A stretch of 64,000 bases of DNA, from positions 186,001-250,000 of the forward strand of contig JAUXTT010000017.1 of assembly GCA_030684395.1 (NCBI GenBank), in the 5' to 3' direction. The position numbers were made by a program, and so were the translations under genes. This DNA comes from Bacteroidota bacterium. Its GTDB lineage: Bacteria > Bacteroidota > Bacteroidia > B-17B0 > Aurantibacillaceae. Positions 19,762 to 28,099 of this stretch are shown piece after piece. Position 1 is the first letter of the stretch. The number at the start of each line of letters is the position of its first letter. The notes under the pieces were generated by a model. The model was not told the origin of the DNA. It ran no database searches and was given only the letters and a program-made list of their open reading frames with translations.

Positions 19762-20268
19762 TCAAAAAACGAGCTCCATTTTAATATCGGCACGAATAAA
19801 TTCGGAACTACCCAAAGAAATTTCTTTGAAACCTAACCGATAATACAATTCAATCGCTTTCGCAGAGCCCTTGGTGTTTGAGAAAAGAACAATGCTTTGA
19901 GCTCCAAGCTCCTTAACTTGTCTAACAGATTGCTCACCCAAAATTTTGCCAATGCGTAAACCACGGTAATTTTCATCTACTGCAAACTTTATCATTTCAT
20001 AAACTCCTTTGCCTAGATTAAGATATGCACATGTTCCAACAGGCTGACCTTTGTACAAAGCAATGTATATTTTTCCACCGTCTTTTAGTATGTATCCTTC
20101 CGGGTCTTCTACCGTTTTAATATCTTCTTCTTCCATCACATACGAACGGGTGATCCACTGTTCGTTTATTTCTTTAAAACGCAGGCGGTGTTCGGATGTA
20201 TATTCAACGATCTGAATAAAGTCCATCGAATGATTGTTGGTTTGTTGTGTTGTGACTTGGAGTATCAT
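19762..20268 (-). CDS. GNAT-family N-acetyltransferase
   Basis: A 168-residue cytoplasmic acetyltransferase. The acetyl-CoA motif is in VDENYRGLRIGKILGEQSVR (R/Q-x-x-G-x-G/A), preceded by GTCAYLNLGKGVYEMIKFAV and followed by the typical final strands ELYYRLGFKEISL. The start at 20268 leaves a gap of nine bases after the MarR-GNAT gene, so the two are probably co-transcribed; an alternative ATG at 20226 (MDFIQIVEYT) is possible. Substrate is unknown. Confidence 0.88.
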   Translation of the reverse strand: MILQVTTQQTNNHSMDFIQIVEYTSEHRLRFKEINEQWITRSYVMEEEDIKTVEDPEGYILKDGGKIYIALYKGQPVGTCAYLNLGKGVYEMIKFAVDENYRGLRIGKILGEQSVRQVKELGAQSIVLFSNTKGSAKAIELYYRLGFKEISLGSSEFIRADIKMELVF

Positions 20269-20277
20269 ATTTTGTTT

Positions 20278-21231
20278 TTATAATTGTTTGAACATTATTT
20301 TTTGTGTACGTTTTAAAACAAACATCTGTGGAGGTGCTTTTGCTTCTTTGAATCCCAAACTGTAATACAACTTATGAGCTTCCTGCATGGTATTGGTGGT
20401 TTGTAGCCATAATTCGGACGCATTGTTTTCCTTGCAACGATTGATACAGCGTTCGATTAGTTTTGTTGCAATTCCGGTGTTTCGCATTTCGGGGTTTATA
20501 TAAAGCTTACAAAATTCGAATGTGCTTTCATTAAGCCTTTTTAACGCAACACAACCAACAACTTTGTTTTTGTTTAGTGCAAAGAAAACAAAACCTCCAG
20601 TTTCTATATATGCTTTGTTAGGATGGCTGATTGTGAATTTATCATCATCTTCCAGCTTGCCTTCCAAAACACCATTTAACCAGGGTTTAACCAACTCATT
20701 GAAACTATTTTTTAGTGAAGGCTTGTAATCAAGAATAGTAATTTGCGGAGCTTCCGGTAATTTCTGAATACGTTCATAAAGCGACATTTTTCCCACCTCC
20801 TTTTCAATGCGGCTTATAATATTAATAAAGTTGGGATGACCCGCGGTCATCATTTGTTCAAGGCTTTGAGCAATACCTTTCCAAACCGGTTCTAATTTTG
20901 GTAAGAGGTTTCTTCCTTTTGTTGTAAGGCTAACATGTTTCGAGCGTGCATCGTTTGGGTTAGGATTTATTTTTACATACCCCGCCTGCTCAAGCTCTCT
21001 TACAATATTTTTTACGGTGATGTGAGTAAAACCAATGGAAGCTGTAATATCCTGCATGGTTAAAGGTGTGCCCGCCTGCAACAAAGTATGGTAGGTGGCA
21101 AACCAAGTGGCCCTGAAATTTATTCCCAGCTCGGTGTAAAGTTTATCACCCTCGCCCTGAAGTCGTTCCCCAACTCTTCTCAAGCGGGTTGCTCCTGCCA
21201 GGTATCCGGTTTTTGAAATGCTATCTGTCAT
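20278..21231 (-). CDS. MarR-type regulator fused to GNAT acetyltransferase
   Basis: A 317-residue two-domain protein. Residues about 1-145 form a MarR winged helix (FATYHTLLQAGTPLTMQDIT, then ASIGFTHITVKNIVRELEQA and PNDARSKHVSLTTKGRNLLP, the wing). Residues about 165-310 form a GNAT domain with LYINPEMRNTGIATKLIERC and LYYSLGFKEAK. MarR-GNAT fusions are a recurring family in which the acetyl-CoA-binding domain may sense or modify a metabolite or a regulator. It is followed nine bases later by a separate GNAT gene, so the pair may act on one pathway. Autoregulation is possible but no operator was picked out. Confidence 0.9.
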   Translation of the reverse strand: MTDSISKTGYLAGATRLRRVGERLQGEGDKLYTELGINFRATWFATYHTLLQAGTPLTMQDITASIGFTHITVKNIVRELEQAGYVKINPNPNDARSKHVSLTTKGRNLLPKLEPVWKGIAQSLEQMMTAGHPNFINIISRIEKEVGKMSLYERIQKLPEAPQITILDYKPSLKNSFNELVKPWLNGVLEGKLEDDDKFTISHPNKAYIETGGFVFFALNKNKVVGCVALKRLNESTFEFCKLYINPEMRNTGIATKLIERCINRCKENNASELWLQTTNTMQEAHKLYYSLGFKEAKAPPQMFVLKRTQKIMFKQL

Positions 21232-21327
21232 CAGTATGAAATATATTTCACAATATTATGAAAGTACTTTCATATATTTAAGAAAAAAATATAATACACT
21301 GAAAATGAAACAATTAAAAATTTGAAT

Positions 21328-21912
21328 TTAAGCCGATTGGAGTGCTTCTTTTATTTTGAGGGTCTGTTCGATCAAAGAACATTCCTCGTCATTATGAATG
21401 ATATAAGTAGCCAGCGGAATTTTTTGCTCATCATTCATCTGACTTTTAAAACGTGTAATTACTTCAGCTTCAGTCAGGTTGTCACGTTTCGCAATTCTTT
21501 TTGCCCTAAGTTGTTCTGGCGACACTACTAAAATAGAAGCATCGAGTGTTTTGTAAATTCCGGTTTCAAATAACAATGCAGATTCTTTTAAAACAAAAAT
21601 GTGCCCTTGTTTTGTTGTTGCCCATTCAGCAAAATCTTTTTTTACAGCCGGATGAATAATGTTATTGATCTGTTGAAGTAAGTCTGTATTAGAGAATATT
21701 TTGTTGGCAATAAACTTTTTATCTATTTGATGATCGCTGAGGTAAGCTTCTTTACCAAGCAAAGCAATTACTTTTTCTTTTATTTCCGGCACATAATACA
21801 TCTCTTTTGCACGATCATCCGAATAATAAACGGGAACTCCCATCACTTCAAATATCCGTGCAACGGTAGATTTTCCACTACCAATGCCTCCTGTGAGTCC
21901 GATTGTTTTCAT
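21328..21912 (-). CDS. coaE: dephospho-CoA kinase
   Basis: Last step of coenzyme A synthesis: phosphorylates dephospho-CoA with ATP. The 194 residues start with MKTIGLTGGIGSGKSTVARI (P-loop GGIGSGKST at residues 8-16). The substrate-binding DDRAKEMYY and the LID region with RAKRIAKRDNLTEAEVITR are in the right places, and HPAVKKDFAEW is conserved. It is the last gene of a four-gene operon (EVE domain, tsaE, GSCFA, coaE), overlapping the preceding stop by four bases. Confidence 0.96.
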   Translation of the reverse strand: MKTIGLTGGIGSGKSTVARIFEVMGVPVYYSDDRAKEMYYVPEIKEKVIALLGKEAYLSDHQIDKKFIANKIFSNTDLLQQINNIIHPAVKKDFAEWATTKQGHIFVLKESALLFETGIYKTLDASILVVSPEQLRAKRIAKRDNLTEAEVITRFKSQMNDEQKIPLATYIIHNDEECSLIEQTLKIKEALQSA

Positions 21913-22883
21913 ATTGTAAATATTTTTTGTTCCTTACCAAAATCCAAATGAGCAAATTTCCTTTTTAGTTCATCACACTTTTTAAAATAGGTCTCTTTAA
22001 ATTTTTTGTGTGCCTCACTACTCTCATTAAATGGTTTGTGTGAAGCTGCATTTAAAATTAAGTCCAATTCACTTATCAACTCTTTTGTGCCTGAACCAAA
22101 ACATACTTCACTTAATCTTTCCCAAACATAATCGATAGCTAATTGATTTGGATGAACCATGTCGGCTTCAAAAAACCGGTAATCACGTAATTCATCGTTT
22201 ACAATTTCGTATGATGGGAAGTAAAAACAATGTTCGTGTGCGGCAACTAATTCATGAACAGCTTGCAGTAAAATAGCTTTACTCAGGTTGTTCTCTGCAA
22301 CACCATCTCTGATATAACGCACAGGACTCGCTGTAAAAACAATATTTATACCGGGATTGATCTCCTTAAGGTTCTTTACTAATTTTTTATATTGATCAAT
22401 AACTTCTTCCTTACTTAATATTATTTTCTGAAATTGCTTTTGTGGAATTTTATGACAGTTTCCAACAAACAAGCCTGACTCAATGTGTTTGTATATAAAT
22501 GCAGAGCCGAATGTGATGAACAAATGTTTGCATTTCTTTAACAGTTCATGAGCTTTTGAAATTTGCTTATTGATCTCATCTAAACAGTTTTTTTTGTCGC
22601 TATTCGAAAACCGACCGTGATGATTAAAACTGTTCCAGCTTTCGTTTGCATAAAAAAGATCTTGCTCAGTGTAGGTTCTTTTTTCTACACAATCGAAAAT
22701 GCTCCTGGCTATACTGTGTGGGTTGTACAGAATGCCATGTGTATTGCTTACAATATCAAATTTATATTTCTCAAATAAAGATGCAATATTTTCCGAAAAG
22801 CAGGAGCCTGCAAAAAACAATTTACCATCGGGGTTTATTTTCGATGCAAAAGGTGCTATGTCAAACTCCAGTTTAAATTTCAT
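21909..22883 (-). CDS. GSCFA-domain protein
   Basis: A 324-residue protein with the namesake motif FFAGSCFSENIASLFE near residues 24-39, which in this SGNH-hydrolase-like family carries the nucleophile-like serine. A second conserved region reads FTASPVRYIRDGVAENNLSK and a third DMVHPNQLAIDYVWERL (D-x-x-H, the catalytic pair of SGNH-type esterases). No signal peptide is visible, so it is probably cytoplasmic. Esterase/acyltransferase activity is inferred from the fold, the substrate is unknown. It overlaps tsaE and coaE by four bases each, so translation is coupled. Confidence 0.88.
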   Translation of the reverse strand: MKFKLEFDIAPFASKINPDGKLFFAGSCFSENIASLFEKYKFDIVSNTHGILYNPHSIARSIFDCVEKRTYTEQDLFYANESWNSFNHHGRFSNSDKKNCLDEINKQISKAHELLKKCKHLFITFGSAFIYKHIESGLFVGNCHKIPQKQFQKIILSKEEVIDQYKKLVKNLKEINPGINIVFTASPVRYIRDGVAENNLSKAILLQAVHELVAAHEHCFYFPSYEIVNDELRDYRFFEADMVHPNQLAIDYVWERLSEVCFGSGTKELISELDLILNAASHKPFNESSEAHKKFKETYFKKCDELKRKFAHLDFGKEQKIFTI

Positions 22884-23302
22884 TTTCCGGTTAATTGTGC
22901 GGTAAGATAACGTGTTTCTCCTTCTGCACGCATACTCACTTCAACATATCTGTTTGGCATGAGTGGCATGGCAACTTCAGGCCATTCAATAAAGCAGTAA
23001 TTTCCACTGTTTACGTATTCTTCAAAACCTATATCCAAACATTCATCTGTGTTTTTCAAACGATATAGGTCGAAATGATAAATAATGTCAATTGCTCCTG
23101 TGTATTCGTTCACAATAGAGTAAGTAGGGCTGCTCATCGAATCCATTACCCCCAAAGCATTGCACATCTCTTTTATCAAGGTTGTTTTTCCTACGCCCAT
23201 TTGTCCGATAAAAAGAAAAACGCTTCTTTCCGGAAAAGCCTTTAAAAGTTCCCGTGCCAGCTTCGGTAACTCACCAGCGGATGTAATCGTTCTTTCCAGC
23301 AT
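22880..23302 (-). CDS. tsaE: tRNA threonylcarbamoyladenosine (t6A) synthesis ATPase
   Basis: Subunit of the TsaBDE complex that adds threonylcarbamoyl to A37 of ANN-decoding tRNAs. The 140 residues fit the family. Walker A is GQMGVGKTTLIKEMCNALG (residues 33-51), the switch is SSPTYSIVNEY, and the C-terminal CFIEWPE is the conserved tryptophan-acid motif. It begins one base before the EVE stop and overlaps the GSCFA start by four bases. Confidence 0.95.
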   Translation of the reverse strand: MLERTITSAGELPKLARELLKAFPERSVFLFIGQMGVGKTTLIKEMCNALGVMDSMSSPTYSIVNEYTGAIDIIYHFDLYRLKNTDECLDIGFEEYVNSGNYCFIEWPEVAMPLMPNRYVEVSMRAEGETRYLTAQLTGK

Positions 23303-23709
23303 TATAATCCGCCTAACATCAATACTCTGTCAAATTCATCTTTGGTAACTACTCCAACTGATAAGCGTGATAATTTTACCAATTGCATATTTTGCAAAAG
23401 AGGGTCTTTTTTCACATCCGCTAAATAAACGGGTTTCTTTAGTGTTTTGAATGGGGAAAAATCTACACTTAGCCATGCTGTTTCTTCCGTTGTTGGATCC
23501 TGATAATGCTCTTTCACCACTTTGGCTACTCCAACAATACATAAACCAATATTGCTGTGGTAAAACAAAGCAAGGTCGCCTTTTTTCATTGATCTTAAAT
23601 TATTACGGGCAGCATAATTTCGTACCCCGGTCCAATCTGTTTTTTTATCTTTCAATAATTGTTCCCAGCTATATGCATCCGGTTCGGATTTAATTAACCA
23701 ATAGTTCAT
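23302..23709 (-). CDS. EVE-domain protein
   Basis: A 135-residue cytoplasmic protein with the EVE (PUA-like) fold: MNYWLIKSEPDAYSWEQLLK, then TDWTGVRNYAARNNL and MKKGDLALFYHSN. EVE domains of this group (like the YTH-related thymocyte nuclear protein family) bind modified bases in DNA or RNA. It is the first gene of the EVE-tsaE-GSCFA-coaE operon and shares one base with the tsaE start; the link to a tRNA modification gene fits a nucleic-acid-binding role, but the target base is unknown. It is divergent from the YbaB gene. Confidence 0.93.
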   Translation of the reverse strand: MNYWLIKSEPDAYSWEQLLKDKKTDWTGVRNYAARNNLRSMKKGDLALFYHSNIGLCIVGVAKVVKEHYQDPTTEETAWLSVDFSPFKTLKKPVYLADVKKDPLLQNMQLVKLSRLSVGVVTKDEFDRVLMLGGL

Positions 23710-23802
23710 TTTCGTAATTTTCTATGTTATTACAAAAATAACTTTTTATTGCTTCCTAAACAGGAATGGAGTATTTTTGACCACTTATTTAAATCAAAGA
23801 AA

Positions 23803-24117
23803 ATGTTCGGAAAATTAGGTGATATGATGGGAAAGCTTCAGGAGGCGAAGAAAAAAATGGCAGAGACAAAAGCGAAACTGGCAACCATTGAGATGTCGGC
23901 AGAAAGTAAGGACGGTAATGTAAAGGTAGTTGTAGATGGGAATCGTAAGATAAAATCATTGAAAATATCGGAAAAACTTCAGCAAGGGTCAAATGCCGAA
24001 CTTGAGTCTCAGATTTTATTTACCCTTACCGAAGCCATTGAAAAAGCTGATGCTGCAAACGAAGCTGAGATGAAGAAGATTGCTATGGGAATGCTGCCCG
24101 GAGGTGGCTTGTTTTAA
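23803..24117 (+). CDS. YbaB/EbfC-family nucleoid-associated protein
   Basis: A 104-residue DNA-binding protein starting at the ATG at 23803 (MFGKLGDMMGKLQEAKKKMA); a start 54 bp upstream is not conserved in character. The long N-terminal helix is followed by MSAESKDGNVKVVVDGNRKI, a hallmark strand pair, and a C-terminal helix ending in a GMLPGGGLF tail. YbaB proteins bind DNA as dimers and are frequently next to recR or dnaX; here no such neighbour exists, but the family assignment is firm. Confidence 0.92.
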   Translation: MFGKLGDMMGKLQEAKKKMAETKAKLATIEMSAESKDGNVKVVVDGNRKIKSLKISEKLQQGSNAELESQILFTLTEAIEKADAANEAEMKKIAMGMLPGGGLF

Positions 24118-24153
24118 GAGTTTCCTCTCCTTTTATGGAGTTGATTAAGAAGT

Positions 24154-24468
24154 ATGAGTGAAATTGAAAACAAAATAAACAAAGACCTGATTTTAAGGGA
24201 GCGTTTGGCATTACAGAGAACTGTTTTGGCCAATCAAACTGCTTTACTGTCTTTTCTAAGAACAGGTCTCTACTTTTTGGTTGCAGGATTAAGTATTGGA
24301 AGTATAATAAAAATTAAAAACAGCTGGGTTTTCGAGCTATCTTTTTTTGTCGCAGCGTCTTTGATTGTTATTATTGGCGTAGTAAATTACTATAGACAAA
24401 AGCTTAAAATTAAGGACAGTGAAAAACACATTGGGGATTATAAGTTTGAGTATTTGAAAAGAGATTAA
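24154..24468 (+). CDS. DUF202-family membrane protein
   Basis: A 104-residue inner-membrane protein. The charged start RERLALQRTVLANQTALLSF (with the conserved RT/LR/NERT-like motif) is followed by two hydrophobic helices (FLRTGLYFLVAGLSIG and LSFFVAASLIVIIGVVNYYR), the topology of DUF202/YidH-type proteins. Function is not established. It lies 36 bp after the YbaB gene on the same strand. Confidence 0.82.
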   Translation: MSEIENKINKDLILRERLALQRTVLANQTALLSFLRTGLYFLVAGLSIGSIIKIKNSWVFELSFFVAASLIVIIGVVNYYRQKLKIKDSEKHIGDYKFEYLKRD

Positions 24469-24597
24469 TTCTCTAATTCGCTACAAAACAAGCAGTTGTT
24501 GTTCCACAAACACTAGTCTGTTAATTTCTATTTTTAAATATCTACCGTTTTCTCTTTTTTGCCCGTAGATTAGTTACAACCAAACTACTATTCTTAT

Positions 24598-25962
24598 ATG
24601 GCGAAAAAAGTAAGTAAACCCGCTTCAACAAGTGTCCTTCACGGAAAAAAAATATTTGTACTCGACACCTCTGTTATCATCTACGATCACACAGCTATCA
24701 GAAATTTCAAGGAACACGATGTTGTAATACCCATAACTGTTTTGGAAGAGTTGGATAATTTCAAGAAGGGAAATGATTCGAAAAATTTCGCCGCACGCGA
24801 GTTCTCCAGGTATTTGGATAAACATTCGGAAGGGCATTCTTTGCAGGAATGGACAAACATTGGAGGAAAAAACAATGGCTTGTTTAAAATCGAAATGAAT
24901 TATGGAAGCAAAGTTGATTCAGAAAAAATATTTGGGGAAAGAAAAGCCGATCATAAAATTTTAAACTGCGCACTGGTTGTTGCAGAACAAAACCCAACCA
25001 GAAAAGTTATATTGGTTACTAAAGATATCAATCTCCGTTTAAAAGCTAAATCTCTTAGTCTTACCGCCGAAGACTATGAAACCGGTAAGATCAAACATGT
25101 TGAAGAGTTATACACCGGAAGAACACTTATAGATAAAGTATCGGTTGATGCTATTGATGTGATTTATGAGCAAGGTGCGGTTGGAATAGAAGTAACACAT
25201 AAAAAGAACCGACCTACAGCTAATCATTTCTTTATTTTAAAGAACGGACAAAAATCAGTGTTGGCAACTTATGATGCAGAAAACTCAGTGTTAAGAAGAG
25301 TTCAGAAATCTGCCTGTTTTGGAGTAATGCCGAAAAATGCTGAGCAGGCCTTTGCTTTGGATGCTATTTTGAATCCGGCTATTAAGCTGGTTACTATACA
25401 AGGTGTTGCGGGAACAGGAAAAACTTTGTTGTCGTTAGCGGGAGCATTGGAGCAAAGAAGAGATTTTCATCAGGTTTATTTAGCTCGGCCAATTGTGCCA
25501 CTAAGTAATAAAGATATTGGTTACCTCCCCGGAGATATCAAATCGAAGTTGAATCCTTATATGGAACCTCTTTGGGACAATTTAAAATACATCAAAAGTC
25601 AATTCAACGAAAGAGAAAAAGAATACAAATTAATTGATGAGATGGTGGAAAAAGAAAAACTGGTTGTTTGCCCGCTCGCTTATATCAGAGGAAGAAGTTT
25701 GAGCAACGTGTTTTTTATTGTGGATGAAGCGCAAAATTTAACCCCACATGAAATTAAAACCATCATTACCCGTGCAGGTGATAATACTAAGATTGTTTTC
25801 ACAGGTGATGTAAACCAAATTGACACGCCCTACCTGGATGCACAAAGTAACGGGTTATCATACTTAATTGATAAGATCGCCGACAAACCAATTTATGCGC
25901 ACATTACTTTGGAAAAAGGTGAAAGAAGTGCATTGGCTAACCTCGCGAACGACCTATTGTAA
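24598..25962 (+). CDS. PhoH-family ATPase with N-terminal PIN domain
   Basis: A 454-residue protein in the YlaK/PhoH2 class. Residues about 18-150 are a PIN ribonuclease domain (FVLDTSVIIYDHTAIRNFKE, a conserved aspartate VTKDINLR and the acidic triad residues). Residues about 250-450 are the PhoH P-loop ATPase with QGVAGTGKTLLSLAGAL (Walker A), IVDEAQNLTPHEIKTIITRA (Walker B) and FTGDVNQID. PhoH2 proteins have sequence-specific RNA helicase/nuclease activity in mycobacteria; the same is likely here. It stands alone. Confidence 0.95.
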   Translation: MAKKVSKPASTSVLHGKKIFVLDTSVIIYDHTAIRNFKEHDVVIPITVLEELDNFKKGNDSKNFAAREFSRYLDKHSEGHSLQEWTNIGGKNNGLFKIEMNYGSKVDSEKIFGERKADHKILNCALVVAEQNPTRKVILVTKDINLRLKAKSLSLTAEDYETGKIKHVEELYTGRTLIDKVSVDAIDVIYEQGAVGIEVTHKKNRPTANHFFILKNGQKSVLATYDAENSVLRRVQKSACFGVMPKNAEQAFALDAILNPAIKLVTIQGVAGTGKTLLSLAGALEQRRDFHQVYLARPIVPLSNKDIGYLPGDIKSKLNPYMEPLWDNLKYIKSQFNEREKEYKLIDEMVEKEKLVVCPLAYIRGRSLSNVFFIVDEAQNLTPHEIKTIITRAGDNTKIVFTGDVNQIDTPYLDAQSNGLSYLIDKIADKPIYAHITLEKGERSALANLANDLL

Positions 25963-26113
25963 TTATAGTATGTTAGGAAAAATAAAGAAGAAACACCCAT
26001 CAGGATGTTGATCATGCTTTTGCATTTTGTTTGTGCGATATTTAATAGGTTGACAAAGATTTTTGAAGAAAAAAAGAGTAAATTTGGCTATATTCACCTA
26101 ACTTAAAAATAAA

Positions 26114-26644
26114 ATGAAATTTTTTTTATCAGTATGTGCGATCGTTGTAATTATGCTATTAATTTCTTGCAATGGCAAAAAGATAGACAGTCCACTCGTT
26201 GGAAATTGGAAATTGGAAAACACGGAATTTGTAAATGACGGAAAGTATGTGGATGTAAATAAGTCAGTAGACTCTGTAAATAAAGAGGGTTTGGCAAAGA
26301 CTGTAAAAGAAACGTTAGACACAACCGGTGGTCGTATTGTAACGCCTGCAGACAGTGCCGGCATAGAAGGTGCTATTGAAGGTGCGAATATGGTTTCTGG
26401 TCTCACAAAAGGTTTTATGGGATTATACAAGTTAGAGTTTAAATCTAATGGAACTGTTAAGAAAAAAATTCTGTTTAGCTCTCAAGATGCGGATTACACA
26501 ATTAGTCCGGACGGGAAAACGGTTAGCTACACACTTGAAGGAGAAGAAAATAATATGGAAATTATATCAGTAACAGATAAAGCTCTTGTGTTGAAAAATA
26601 AGTTTACTTATACAGTTTTGACTTTCAAAAAAATTGAAGATTAA
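26114..26644 (+). CDS. lipocalin-like lipoprotein
   Basis: A 176-residue exported protein. The lipobox ISC at residues 17-19 (MKFFLSVCAIVVIMLLISCN) marks a lipoprotein, and the mature part begins with the pattern SPLVGNWKLENTEFVNDGK, as in small Bacteroidota lipocalin-like proteins of the DUF4923/lipocalin_6 type. Function is unknown. The segment is followed by AT-rich DNA and a strong terminator. Confidence 0.8.
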   Translation: MKFFLSVCAIVVIMLLISCNGKKIDSPLVGNWKLENTEFVNDGKYVDVNKSVDSVNKEGLAKTVKETLDTTGGRIVTPADSAGIEGAIEGANMVSGLTKGFMGLYKLEFKSNGTVKKKILFSSQDADYTISPDGKTVSYTLEGEENNMEIISVTDKALVLKNKFTYTVLTFKKIED

Positions 26645-26794
26645 ACTGTTTTTGGATTTTATTTTGTCATTTAGTAAGTAGCGAAGGCCTATTGCTGAAC
26701 CGATAAAAAATCGCACGGTGATTTTAAATTGTTGCCGCAAAACAAGCGAGTTTTGCAGAGGTCTAATTGTAATTAATATTTAATTTAGAACAAC

Positions 26795-26840
26795 AAAACC
26801 CTGAGCCATCCTGAGCTTGTCGAATGGGGCTCAGGGTTTT
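26795..26840 (+). terminator. terminator hairpin carrying a CCTGAGCTTGTCGAA repeat
   Basis: A 13-bp perfect stem AAAACCCTGAGCC/GGCTCAGGGTTTT followed by a T-run. Its loop includes CCTGAGCTTGTCGAA, a sequence found repeatedly in intergenic spaces of many Bacteroidota and other bacteria. Sits 150 bp after the lipoprotein stop. Confidence 0.75.
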
Positions 26841-26948
26841 TTGTTAAGTATTGTTGCGCCGGGCTTTTCTATAAAGAATAAGAAGCAGTGTTATAACAAT
26901 CGTAAAGAGCATCAAAATTCTGCTGAGGATCAATCCCGTATGTTAAAA

Positions 26949-27235
26949 TCATAAATTGTTTGGTCGGGTCCCTGCAGAAACCACCGATACATAGTAAAGA
27001 TCGGTCGGGTAATAGGGCAATTTAAAAAAGTTCAATATCCGCAACGATTCGCATTTGCCATCCCCATCGGTTTCCACCTTCATCGAAATATTTTCGTTTT
27101 TTCCTGTTTTCTGATCTCAACAGCAGCTTCCAGTCCTTTGGTAACGGTTGTTGTATAATCGGCATTGACATCTACAATGGTAATCGATCCACTCATATTG
27201 AGTGCATGTTGTGCTGCAGCCGATAAAAGACGGAC
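26949..27235 (-). pseudogene. possible decayed gene fragment
   Basis: On the minus strand an open stretch reads VRLLSAAAQHALNMSGSITI and continues to IRKQEKTKIFR, where a stop occurs. In another frame reading resumes with KTGKNENISMKVETDGDG, then LPYYPTDLYYVSVVSAGTR and a stop at 26949. The plausible amino-acid composition on both sides of one frameshift near 27100 suggests a remnant of a longer gene. No start codon is visible and no family is recognised, so the call is tentative. Confidence 0.35.
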
Positions 27236-27274
27236 TGATAAAAATAGAGTAGACTAGACAGTTTTCATAAATAA

Positions 27275-27303
27275 AAAACCCTTCTTGTTTAGGGAAGGGT
27301 TTT
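27275..27303 (-). terminator. terminator for the DUF4412 gene
   Basis: Ten-bp stem AAAACCCTTC/GAAGGGTTTT with a 9-nt loop. On the minus strand it is followed by a T-run and lies 23 bp after the DUF4412 stop; the stem has A/T tracts at both sides, so it could act in either direction. Confidence 0.75.
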
Positions 27304-27325
27304 ATAACGTGTGTAATAGAATATA

Positions 27326-27958
27326 TTATTGCTCAAATTTTTTGTAATCAGCAGGAACTGAAACCTGAGTTAATTCCAACCCTTTTTTGTCAATTTTAGT
27401 CATTTCCAGTTTACTTACTGTTTTTCCATCCAATGTAGACTCAAAAGAAGCCATTGGCATCGATCCTTTCGGAAGATCTTTGATCTGGTTAAAATAAATA
27501 GATTGTTTATCTTTTCTGTTCCACATTTTTACAACAGGAACAAAGAAATCAAATTTATCGGAAGTGATCCAGTAACTAATTTGAGTGTTTTCGTCAGTGT
27601 TTTTCACAACATATTCAGTACACTTCTTTCCTAAAACTGTTTTTGTGTTTTTAGTTTTAGTAACCTCACATTTACCTTTGATTACCGGAGGAGTTTCTGA
27701 TTTATGCTCTCCCCACACTTTACGTGCCGGGTTAACAAATTTTATTTGTTTATTGGTAAGGTCAAAAACAAAGCTTCCTTCTACTTTACCTGTTTTTTTA
27801 CCCAATTGATCCAGCTTCACATGGTCGCCTTTTACATAATAAACATTAGTAGTTGTATCTTTTTTGGTTTCCATCTTAAACTCAATACTTCCCTCAAACT
27901 GTGCGAAAGTTGATACAGAACAAGCCAGAGCGGCTACAAATAGTGCGATTTTTTTCAT
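27326..27958 (-). CDS. DUF4412-like exported protein
   Basis: A 210-residue secreted or periplasmic protein starting at the ATG at 27958 (MKKIALFVAALACSVSTFAQ), the clear signal peptide; an in-frame start ten codons upstream lacks it. The mature part fits the DUF4412 type: FEGSIEFKMETKKDTTTNVY, then YVVKNTDENTQISYWIT and TLDGKTVSKLEMTKI, a beta-rich series of strands. Function unknown. It is divergent from hemB with about 140 bp between the two starts. Confidence 0.85.
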   Translation of the reverse strand: MKKIALFVAALACSVSTFAQFEGSIEFKMETKKDTTTNVYYVKGDHVKLDQLGKKTGKVEGSFVFDLTNKQIKFVNPARKVWGEHKSETPPVIKGKCEVTKTKNTKTVLGKKCTEYVVKNTDENTQISYWITSDKFDFFVPVVKMWNRKDKQSIYFNQIKDLPKGSMPMASFESTLDGKTVSKLEMTKIDKKGLELTQVSVPADYKKFEQ

Positions 27959-28099
27959 TTTAACTGATTTTTGGGTTAGGTAATACAATTACCGTGCTAA
28001 AAATTTTAGCTAATATAGAAAGATGATTTAATAAATCAAAAACTAAGTGCAATTTTATATTTTTTAACTTTGTTACCATATTGTTATAAAATACTCCCC

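Larger units (their letters stand above)
26645..27325. other. 681-bp intergenic region with terminators and a possible gene remnant
   Basis: Contains in order: an AT-rich stretch, a strong terminator hairpin (26795-26840), a weak coding remnant on the minus strand (26949-27235) and a bidirectional terminator (27275-27303). No other gene is visible. Confidence 0.7.

Noticed and set aside
28065-28072. TAACTTTG promoter element upstream of hemB
   Set aside because: The -7-like sequence has the right distance to the ATG but no TTTG element about 20 bases further upstream, so I do not annotate it.
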